Source of the DNA: Lamellibrachia satsuma
Lineage: Eukaryota > Annelida > Polychaeta > Sabellida > Siboglinidae
Assembly (NCBI GenBank): GCA_033239005.1
Contig: BSQZ01000005.1
Coordinates: 12,486,001-12,550,000, forward strand
Reading direction: 5' to 3'
Length of the DNA: 64,000 nucleotides
Shown: positions 54,570-64,000 of the stretch, one piece after another
Numbering within the stretch: position 1 is the stretch's first letter
Layout of the letters: every line of letters starts with the position of its first letter
Translations under genes and position numbers: made by a program
The notes under the pieces: model-generated
Database searches by the model: none
What the model was told of the DNA's origin: nothing
Seen by the model: the letters and a program-made list of their open reading frames with translations, nothing else

Positions 54570-54969
54570 GATGAGTGGGAGGATCTGTTTGTGAGATGTC
54601 TGTAGCGTTGAAGTTGCAAGAGGTTGCTTCCTGTCTAACTTGTGACAACCATGTCGAAACCACAACACTATGTGGTGTAATGCTGACATGACTACTTGGG
54701 TTGAGTACGTCTCTGCCACGGGTGGTTATACGTCTGTTTCACAATTGTAAAAGACATACCGTGAAGAACAAACGTCGGTAATACATACCCTCTACTGGGC
54801 GATGTGATCAGTAGGAGTGAAACGAGGAGTAAAATAAACAGCCGAGAAGAAAGCTGGGATGTTGACATTCCAGAGGACGCCATCTTGGATTTCGCCCAAT
54901 CACCGGGTCCAGAAATTTGCTGATTAAACTCAACCACCCATGACATGACTGACTTGGCTGTGCTTTTCA

Positions 54970-57900
54970 TAAATTTTTAAGGGTGTTAAAGTTAAAGAGC
55001 TTATAGGCGATTTTGGATGTTACGAGCTTAATGGTATCAGAAAATTAGGTGAAAACATTTGCAATGACAAGCTTTTCAAAAAGGCAACTAATCGGAACCG
55101 GAACACACCGCACTCTTCGGTTCGAAGCAGATGTTGCGTTGACGTTGCATCGTGGAGTGCTTCGTCAAAGTGGGCGATCGATGGCCAGGTCGTGCCAGTT
55201 AGTGACGTTGGCGCTTTCTATGGCCGCCACTGGTTCTCTGGCCGCCACGGAGTTCCTTGACCGTGGCTCAACTGTGGCAATAGGATTTTCGTAGGAGTCA
55301 AGAATTCTGGTGCAATTTGGACAATCAAGCGACAGCGGAGTTGGTTCTTGACAGTCATTGCCCTTGGTTTGATGCTGGCTGTGTCAGCCTCAGCCAGGAT
55401 GCTGGCCTTGGTGCGGTGGCGTCTGCGTAGGTTGATGTCATGATGGTGGATGTCTTCATCACTTTCGTTTTGCCACGAGACGACTCGGATTATAGAGCCT
55501 CGAGCCGATATTCAAGTGAGTAGCCGCTACTGTCGACACCTAGCGAGTAACTGCTTCTGTCGACACTTAACGTGTAGCCGCTACTGTCGACACCTAGCGA
55601 GTAACTGCTACTGTTGATACTTCGAGTGTAGCCGTTGCAATTGACCCTCAGCGTGCAGGCTACCGTCGACCTTGATGGTGTAGCCGCTACCATCGACCCT
55701 GAGGTGTAGCCTCTACTGTCGACCCCTAGGGTGTAGCGCTACCGTCGACCCTGAGGGTGTAGCCTCTACCGTCGACCCTGAGGGTGTAGCTGCTACCGTC
55801 GACCCTGAGGGTGTAGCCTCTACCGTCGACCCTGAGGGTGTAGCCGCTACTGACTGATGTTAGTGTACTGAACTACAATTGTAAGGATATTGAAGAAAGT
55901 TCTGTCGAGCTAGTATTGATGGGGGTGCGTCTTCAACCATTTTCACCATTACAAATGCTGTACGCGTTGATGACTTTCTTATCTGGTGGTTCATTATCGT
56001 TATTACACTTTGCCTCGGCATGTTATTACAAAATGGGTACCTCTGACATTACAACAAAATAATTTTGTTTTATTTAAAAATGGCCACTTCCATTTATTAC
56101 TAAATATGTACGTATTACAAAATGGGCGTGGTTTTATTCCAGCATAGGTACGTATTATAAAATGGGTCGTAACACGGGTCGTCACCGCTGACAGCCTTTT
56201 ATTAGCGCTGCACGTAGCAGTAGCCTTGTAAAATTTGTCAGTGTGACTGCCACCGGCGCGTCAACTGTGCGTACAACTGGCACATTAAATACCGCTGCTC
56301 TGACACGACGACCAGCTGGTCGTGCTGATATCCACTCGACGTCCACAAACGTATGCTTATCACACCGTATGTTATCTGGGTGGATATATCGCGGTAATAA
56401 GACGACATGGTTGGTGTAGAGTATTTACCGTGGTATATTCATCCCGATAACACACGGTTACATTGTCCTGGGAATCCATCTGGCGTTTGAATTGTTTCAA
56501 ACGTAACCGCGCATTGGCAGTAGACACGCGATTGTTCGAACGCTTTGCGTGTTTTCTCTGATTGTTCTGATTTACGTAATCTGCGTCAAACGTCCGCATA
56601 ATTTCTTTCGTATGAATGCTTCGTGAAACCGGCCCAGCAGCATAGGGGAGACCGGGGCTAGTTGTTACATTTTTTAGTTAATTTAAAGTAATTTTTTTTG
56701 TGAAAAGTGTGTTAACATGTAAATACCTTGCTAAACGTCTGTAAACCTAGAAAGCCCACTAGAAAGTGCAGTTACATGAAAAAAGAAGCCATTGTCTGTC
56801 TGCAACATGGCAAGCTAATGAAACGGATTAAATTTAACATAATTCCATTGCAATTTTTTTAAAGCTAGAAATATCGCAAGAACGTACACAACAGGAAAAA
56901 GGAGTCTGTCTGCCTTGCACCAATCAATGTCTAATAATTGTTAAATAAATATTGTATTTTTCGTGGGAATTTGTCCATATTTCAACAAGAAAACAGAGAA
57001 ACAATAAGTCAATGTAATGCACACGACAAGAAAAATAAGCCAATATCTGCAATATTGCAAGCTAAAGAAACCTCTATGTACAAAATAAGTGTTACCGTTT
57101 TGTTTAATATTTAAAGGAACAAGCAACCCAACAGTTAAAAACCCTTTTGGATTCCCTCAAATAATTCAAGAGGGTATATTCTCGTTTCCTTTGCTTTCTT
57201 GTAATTTAAAAAAAAACTTTTATAGCTTAAAACTCATTTTGAAACCTAAATTGTGGTCGATACTGTGCGCTGCCATTGTAGCTAAATTCACGAGAAGTAA
57301 CGTGATAGACGGCGTTAGTATGACGTAGGCTATCCACTACCCCAGGCATAACAACGTGTCAACACCGGGTGACAGGATACCAAAAAGTCAATAAGAAAGC
57401 GATCGACACCGTATACTGAATACCTGGTACCAGTGTGTCTGAATGCCAGACATATGGATGTCTAAACAAAGCTGGATGAGGTGCAGGGAAAGGGAAAAGG
57501 TTAATTCAAATAATTTCCTGCGAAGCGCGACCTGGCCATTAAATGGCTGCACAATATCGGGACTGGCCATACCGTTGACAAATAAATCTTTCAGTGTTTT
57601 AAAAAGGATGTGGAACATGTGCTACTGGGCTTGCCTGAATGGAGATTGCTAAAAGAAGACACTGTTCCAACAGAATGTGTGCACCGACAACAGACCCAGG
57701 ACAGTTTTGTAGCAGCGCGTGAACAGCGGTCGCGTTAGGCATATTCGTCCGCCCCACTCTTGGTCTAGGGGTATAGGTCGAGGGCGTCATTTTTCAACTC
57801 GCCGATTTGGGCTTTCCGTAGCCAAATGGCTACGGAACTAATAACTTAAGTTTTAAAACCGATACGCACTAACCGTTTCACATGTGTATTCTGTGACATA

Positions 57901-59165
57901 CAACCGACACTTGGGCGTCAAGAAACTGAAGAAATGTGCTCCAAATAATTATTTATGAGTACATTTGTCGGTCACACAGAACATATTTCATAAATAGCCG
58001 CCATACTGTGCACGTGATGTTGCCTTTGGGTCACATGATCAAACGCTATTTCGTGTAGAATGAGGCCAGAGTGGGCCAGCAGCACATACATGAATAAAAC
58101 ACCCGTTAGTAAGTTAGTAGTTTATAGGGGGGTGATTAATGATGTAACTCTATTGCCAGCAGACGGCAATTTTTAGCGTGACCTTACATAGATCTATGAG
58201 AATCCCGTTTGGTAATCTCACAACAACATCCGGTTATATACAAATGTTGACAAGCACATGCGTTCTGACAAAAAGGTAATAATTTCACACTTTTACATGA
58301 TTATTGTCAGGTAACTTTAGTGATATACATATAAGAATGCATACAGACACGAAAGACGTGTTTATTGCTCTGTTTATTGCGTTTTTGTAAGGTTTCACGT
58401 TTCATGAAAATATTTACGTTCTAGCGAGAACTTCGCCTTACAACAGCAACAGCCAGATAGAAAAAATTGTATGGCGAGTAAGTTTGCCTACGGTCGTTTA
58501 AGCTTTTGTTCACTTCACCGCCTGTGGCGCTAGCGGTAGTGGATGTCTGACGTCACGCACCCGCAGGGTTAATGCCCAAAATGTCGGCACCTATACAAGC
58601 TGAATACCTGAAGTAAACTGGCCTAAATAATTTTTAAGTGATCTAAGAAATTAATTGAATGATGGGACATGTTACAGTAGACATCATTGAATGATTTTAG
58701 GGAATGTTTACTGTTGGGTTCCTTGTTCGTGGGATTTTTTCCAGTTTTAACATTGTGGTATTTTGTCCACTTTTCACATTGTGAGACCTTGTCCTGTGGG
58801 ATTATGTCCCGCATTCACCTGGGTGTAAGCAGCCACCAGTTTTCTAGATTGAAACACAGTGTTCATGCCGACATTGTCTCACATATGTAGAGCCATATGT
58901 GTTGAAAGTTCGCGAATCTGCAACAAAAATGTAATTATTCCACGGGGACGCAGAATAGACATTTGTTGATATGTTTGTCTGGTTCCTGGAAACAACGTCT
59001 TTATCTATAAACATAGTGTTGCAACCACACCGATATTGCTGTGATAGGCCTCTCGGCCCTTTTCAAATTGACCATGTTCTTCAAATATAACAACATATGC
59101 TACGTATTAAAGTGTACAACATTTGTACGCACTGTGTTTCTGGTGTTCGTTGTTTCATGCAATAT
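54970..59165. other. intergenic, no gene recognised
   Basis: Contains a 25-27 bp minisatellite at 55.5-55.85 kb. 56.2-58.6 kb has scattered CpG and short open frames without recognisable homology. Confidence 0.5.
55500..55855. repeat. 25-27 bp minisatellite, about 13 copies
   Basis: Unit gtcgaccctgagggtgtagc + cgctac, more divergent at its left end; period irregular. Confidence 0.94.
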
Positions 59166-59184
59166 CTTACATGCGGCCTACTTA

Positions 59185-59990
59185 TCCAAATAGATTTAAC
59201 AAGATTTGCCATCCAAGCCAAAGGCCCAGATGGCAAGTGGACAAGGAAGCCATTGGCTTATCGAGAGTCCAACAATGTTCATTTACTTATAGCCCGCCCT
59301 CCTGAAATATGTGTCAACCTTGTTTTTAAACATATTCACGCAGCTAGCAGTTACACAATCTGTAGACAATTTGTTCCATTCATTTATTGTCCTCTGTGAG
59401 AACGAGTGCTTCCTGATGTCCAATCTACATTGATCCTTTACTAATTTTACATCATGTCCTCTAGTCCTGCTATCCTTCTTGAGCGAGAACAATAGTTCTA
59501 TCAATATTGTCATGCCCATTCAATATCTTAAGAACTTCAATTTGATCTCCTCTCAACCTCCTTGTCTGTAGGGTTGTTTATCCACAATCTTTTAGGTGTT
59601 CTTCATAACTAAGGTCTCTCAGTTCTGGAATCATTTTAGTTGCTCTCCTTTGTATGCGTTCAAGGTTATCTACATCCTTCTTACGATATAGTCTCCATGT
59701 TTGTATCCAGTATTCTAAATGAGGTGAAACTATTGCTTTATAAAGAGGTATAATTAACTTTTTTCCCTTGTATGTTATGTTTCTTCTAATCAATCCAAGA
59801 ATTTGATTTATAATACCCTTTGAAGCTGCAATACCACACTGCTCTGAAACTTTCATATCAGCGCTTATTGTAACTCCTAAGTCCTTTTCTTTTACAGTAG
59901 TACACAGAACAGTATCTCCCATTTTATAGTTTACATCTAAGTTCCCATGTCCTGTATGTAGGCATTTACATTTCCCAAAATTGAAAAATC
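59185..59990 (-). mobile_element. 5'-truncated CR1-type LINE copy
   Basis: Minus strand from about 59990. NFGKCKCLHTG starts abruptly, then VKEKDLGVTISADMKVSEQC, ILGLIRRNITYKGKKLIIPL, SPHLEYWIQTWR and FSQRTINEWNKL, then the same 3' UTR as the 16.5-kb copy down to gatttaacaagatt near 59192. It lacks endonuclease and catalytic reverse transcriptase; a typical dead-on-arrival insertion. Confidence 0.9.
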
Positions 59991-59999
59991 GTGTCTAAA

Positions 60000-60800
60000 A
60001 TAGCCACGTTGGTACATTTAGTTGCTCCAACGACCGCTGGAACGAAGTCTAACGTCTTGCTCTGTCCTCACACTAGGCTGAGTCGAATCGATCATTGGCG
60101 CCACTACACGCTTGACCATCTGCAGCGATTCGTCACCGGACACGTACAGCGTGTGAACCAACAGGTTTCGGTCGCTAATGTTCTCTGGTACGGTAGAGCA
60201 GTGCCAAAGTAAACAAAATTCACTCGTTCGGTCGATCAAGTGCTATTATATTTAGGCTCTGGGGTTAATAGGGGCGACATTCATATAGTTCACACATTTT
60301 AAAACAATATCGCCACGTTATATATTGCACTGTTATAATATTACAATCATACATTGTTCCTATAAATAAATATAGTAACGCTGGCATTATTATATGTAAC
60401 CCTATCAATGTTCAGTATAGGTTTTATTAAGTATTTATCTGATAGCAATTATAAACGGTGTTACGTCATCTTCACCATTGTGTCTGGTCACGTGCCCTTT
60501 GCGAATGTAGGAGAGAAAGTAACAGGAACAAAGTAACGGGAAAAAACAGGTTATTTGGATTATTAGTACAATTTGTTTACATTATAAAAGTAATTTTACG
60601 TGACAAAGTTTTTTGTGCTATGAAGTCATTATGTTACGGTATTGCTAAACTTGATGTGAGTGTGTGTATACATTGTCATTATGTGCATGGATTGATCTGA
60701 TCTAACTGGTGTCGGCTACACGGATTTAACTGTATCCCAAAGGGCTTTCTTGACTAACTTAGAAAATTCGATCAACATTTATAATGACATCCAGCAATGG
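60000..60800. other. intergenic, nothing recognised
   Basis: AT-rich, no supported coding sequence or repeat. Confidence 0.5.
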
Positions 60801-60814
60801 CTTCGTAATTCCGT

Positions 60815-61345
60815 CACGGTGATCATTCAGGTGATGTTGGTTTCTCTGGCAGGTATGATCTCAACGATGATCATTCAGGTGATGTTGGTTTCTCTGGCAG
60901 GTATGCTCTCACAATGATCTCAACGATGATCATTCAGGTGATGTTGGTTTCTCTAGCAGGTATGCTCTCACAATGATCTCAGTGATGATCATTCAGGTGA
61001 TGTTGGTTTCTCTGGCAGGTATGCTCTCACAATGATCTCAACGATGATCATTCAGGTGATGTTGGTTTCTCTGGCAGGTATGCTCTCACAATGATCTCAG
61101 TGATGATCATTCAGGTGATGTTGGTTTCTCTGGCAGGTATGCTCTCACAATGATCTCAGTGATGATCATTCAGGTGATGTTGATTTCTCTGGCAGGTATG
61201 CTCTCACAATGATCTCAACGATGATCATTCAGGTGATGTTGGTTTCTCTGGCAGGTATGCTCTCACAATGATCTCAACGATGATCATTCAGGTGATGTTG
61301 GTTTCTCTGGCAGGTATGCTCTCACAATGATCTCAACGATGGCTA
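60815..61345. repeat. 59-bp minisatellite, about 9 copies, splice-like core
   Basis: Unit gatgatcattcaggtgatgt + tggtttctctggcaggtatg + ctctcacaatgatctcaac. Each copy contains tttctctggcag, which resembles a 3' splice site, and cag|gtatg, which resembles a 5' splice site. No adjoining exon was identified. Confidence 0.94.
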
Positions 61346-61644
61346 TATCTTGATTCCCCGACGACAAGTCAGAGATTGATACAATCATAACGACTGATTC
61401 GATGCAACATGGACGTCATTAACAAAAGTATGTCAAAGATGGGAAATAATGGAAAATGATTCGAATGTCAGGATAGTGCTACAAAGTCAAGGAATGAAGT
61501 AGTTAATTATCCATTTTAGGATGTTGAAATTCAATAAAGCTCATGCTGTTTTCTTGTGTTACTTTTTTCGTTACTTTTTTCTTGTACCTTTGTTTCCTAA
61601 TAAAATGTTTTACTTTTTTTTACTTTTCCCCGTTACTTTCTTTC

Positions 61645-62020
61645 CATTAACTGCCCTTGTCGTAGATCTACTTTCTTTCCGTTTACTGCCCTTGTCGTGG
61701 ATCTACTTTCTTTCCATTTACTGCCCTTGTCGTAGATCTACTTTCTTTCCGTTTACTGCCCTTGTCGTAGATCTACTTTCTTTCCATTTACTGCCCTTGT
61801 CGTAGATCTACTTTCTTTCCATTTACTGCCCTTGTCGTAGATCTACTTTCTTTCCGTTTACTGCCCTTGTCGTAGATCTACTTTCTTTCCATTTACTGCC
61901 CTTGTCGTGGATCTACTTTCTTTCCATTTACTGCCCTTGTCGTAGATCTACTTTCTTTCCGTTTACTGCCCTTGTCGTAGATCTACTTTCTTTCCGTTTA
62001 CTGCCCTTGTCGTGGATCTG
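61645..62020. repeat. 35-bp minisatellite, about 11 copies
   Basis: Unit ctactttctttccgtttact + gcccttgtcgtagat, with cgt/cat and gta/gtg variants. Open frames through it are artefacts. Confidence 0.96.
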
Positions 62021-62029
62021 CCTTGTGAT

Positions 62030-62990
62030 GGTTAGTCGTCAGTTTCTACTGAACATCTCTCAGAATGGTTTCTCGCGATCAACCAAACCGAGACAGAACA
62101 GAACATTGTTTAGTATCCGGCGTGTAGGGTCATCAATACTGACCAGACAATGTGAAAGAGAAAAGGAAGCGTGTGTCTCTACTACTCTACAGCGCCCATA
62201 TCGCTGCAGTGTTTACGTATAACATGGGATGAGCCGACTGATGAGGTATAAGGTATGAGGGATGAGCAGATGAGGTATGAGGTATGGCAGAAACGGAAAC
62301 AACACGTCTAGACGCTTTCCTGCGAAGTAACTGACATTAGAATAAGGTGACTGCGGCGTATCTTCAATGAGGCCCACTTCTGAATGTATAATATTGTTTA
62401 GTTTGCCTGAAGTCTTGGAGCCGGTGTCACCTGTTCCCATAAATCATACGAGCGCCTCGAGATGTCTCAGAGTCCGTCGGAGCACCGGTCGGTTCCACTA
62501 GTTGGCGCTGTGTACCACGAGCTACGTTGAAAATTATGCAGAGCAATGACCCAAGGTTTGGGGGACGGACACTACAGAGCGTATCACATAGCTCATCCCA
62601 TCGCCCTTGACCGTTGCGCTTGGAAACTTTTTTGCAATCAAACTCTAATTATAAAAAATAATTATTCTATGCAATACAACATTTCTAATTGTTTTAATTT
62701 ATCAGTCACACGTGGACTTTATATTTATGGTGATGACGTAGGGGTGGGAAGTCGAGAAATACAGCATAATGGAATTCTGCTTTTTGTAAGCAGTGCAAAC
62801 TGTTAACATCTCAGTATGTGAACAGGTCGGGGCAAGTTGGCCTTTTTTGGGAGGGGGGGGGTTGGTTGACGCATGCGTCATCATGGCGATTTGGCATGTT
62901 ACCAACATGTCAAACCCGAAGTCAAGCAAAATGTCGCCCGAGTCGGTAATGTAACATCGATGACGCCCAGTCCCGGGGTGAATCTTTTGT
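62030..62990. other. intergenic, nothing recognised
   Basis: No supported gene; a moderately CpG-containing stretch at 62.4-62.55 kb and a G-run at 62.85 kb. Confidence 0.5.
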
Positions 62991-63190
62991 ACAAGTGTCA
63001 TGTCAAGACATTATTTGTACACGTGTCACGTCAAGACATTATTTGTATAAGTGTCATGTCAAGACATTATTTGTACACGTGTCACGTCAAGACATTATTT
63101 GTACACGTGTCATGTCAAGACATTAGTTCTACAAGTGTCACGTCAAGACATTATTTGTACAAGTGTCACATCAAGACATTATCCCTATAC
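62990..63190. repeat. 28-bp minisatellite, about 7 copies
   Basis: Unit gtgtca(t/c)gtcaagacatta + tttgtaca(c/a). Confidence 0.96.
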
Positions 63191-64000
63191 TTCGTTCACG
63201 ACCGTCAGGACGCGACAACGAATAACTCACATTGTTTTACCAGAAGATCTCAGGTTCGACCACAATGTGGCTTTATTCGTCGAAGTCCATACATTACAAC
63301 ATCTACACTGCAGTTCTTCTACAGCTTTCATGCAGCTCTCATACAGTTCTCCTATAACATGATCTAATCCGTTGCCTTTGTAGCAAACGTTTTACATGCG
63401 TTAACATCAAGTGAGTATCTGCAAATTCACCAGTTAGTAATTCTACCTAATTCATGACGTCCATACGTATCCGGATTTTATACTCTGTAAACTTATCCCG
63501 AAGATGTCTTAATGTACATTACAGTAATCCTAAAGGCACAGTAATCCTAAAGGACATATTGATTAATGCGATGCCATTCCCTAATAGATCCCTAATCTCC
63601 AACCTTCCGAGAACAGGGCTAGACTGACCTACCTCATCGATCATGGTAGAACCTGCTTTAGAAAGATTATACAGAACTTTATAAACGTATCAGAAAGTGC
63701 CAGAAAGTTACCAGAATCGTATAGAAGTAATCCCAACTACAGTAAATGACCTTGCTCTTTACAATGTGACAATAATAGGTCCTGGGAGAGATGAACATGT
63801 CTACTAATACACGATAGATTATGGAACACATCCACCATACCTACCGTCACATTGCTAAAAAAGTGGATTTAAGCGAAAATTGCGCCAACCCTCCCACTGT
63901 CTCCCCTACACTTGAGACAATCCGAAAACAAACGAACTGCCGGTCCAGATACTATTCCATGAGTCAAGCTAAGCGCCCGTCTAGACTAATGAGCAGCATC
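63190..64000. other. intergenic to window end, nothing recognised
   Basis: No coding sequence, RNA gene or repeat could be supported. Confidence 0.5.

Larger units (their letters stand above)
51950..54905 (-). mobile_element. LINE with 2A-like motif, decayed (EN plus RT)
   Basis: Read on the minus strand: a signal-like hydrophobic start (RLFILLLVSLLLITSPSRG, about 54.83 kb); a 2A-like GIEPNPG motif (54546-54566); an endonuclease start (RNLRILGINCQSVE, about 54.1 kb) and GTESWLNE. Reverse transcriptase follows: PNKATGPDSMPA, HGFRKKCSCETQLL, VDVILLDFSKAFDKVPHQR, PGVPQGTVLGTVLFLTYIND. The C-terminal part has TSKYLGINISSDLSWSTHVE. The expected FADD reads FAED in a shifted frame near 52405. Several frameshifts; inactive. 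Jockey/CR1-group by motif style. Confidence 0.9.

Noticed and set aside
57388..57800. Possible gene in the CpG-containing segment with several 60-76 codon frames
   Set aside because: No recognisable domain, no splice-consistent joining and no homology that I could identify.
59991..60239. Overlapping 73-codon frames on both strands
   Set aside because: Short, unsupported and without recognisable motifs; they adjoin the truncated LINE.

Overview
The window is animal nuclear DNA. It has spliced protein genes with GT-AG introns, LINE relics with animal-type endonuclease/reverse transcriptase, AT-rich non-coding DNA and a very high load of tandem minisatellites. Both host genes are metazoan. Minisatellites built over exon-intron junctions, a LINE with a 2A-like motif, and CR1-type LINEs with an esterase domain point most to a cephalochordate (amphioxus, Branchiostoma). 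That assignment is inference, held at about 0.6.

Layout. 1-4.4 kb: non-coding, with AT microsatellites and one dispersed repeat. 4.4-16.1 kb, + strand: a complete beta-catenin gene, 13 coding exons joining into an open frame of 800 codons, followed by a 3' UTR with a polyA signal near 16.07 kb. 16.5-19.5 kb, - strand: a decayed CR1-type LINE. 19.8-21.9 kb: a dispersed repeat, inverted relative to the copy at 2.7 kb, and a MITE with terminal inverted repeats. 21.9-48.3 kb, - strand: DNAJC10/ERdj5, an ER J-domain protein with several thioredoxin domains. About 20 coding exons can be read, from a signal peptide and J domain to a C-terminal HDEL. One exon, the second half of thioredoxin domain 3, could not be found. 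Its introns hold very large minisatellites, a CR1 fragment pair at 45.6-46.7 kb and, nested at 26.2-27.9 kb, a broken hAT-related gene. 48.3-64 kb: no host gene recognised; a 3 kb LINE relic (51.9-54.9 kb, - strand) with a 2A-like motif, a 5'-truncated CR1 copy (59.2-60.0 kb) and further minisatellites.

The two host genes are convergent and functionally unrelated: beta-catenin acts in Wnt signalling and cadherin adhesion, ERdj5 reduces disulfides in ER-associated degradation.

The strongest unusual signal is that at least five minisatellites are made from splice junctions. One is a 3' splice site repeated 13 times at exactly 43 bp (beta-catenin intron 3). The others are 5' splice sites: about 18 copies (beta-catenin intron 11), 16 copies at 64 bp (DNAJC10 exon 5), 2 copies at 73 bp (DNAJC10 exon 11) and 4 copies (DNAJC10 exon 1, carrying the HPD motif). 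Each leaves a gene with a row of near-perfect decoy splice sites, of which only the one next to the exon body keeps the reading frame. The three regular periods, 43, 64 and 73, are all 1 modulo 3. I recall a description of exon-boundary minisatellites in amphioxus Adh, so the class may be known, but these instances and the frame property deserve attention.
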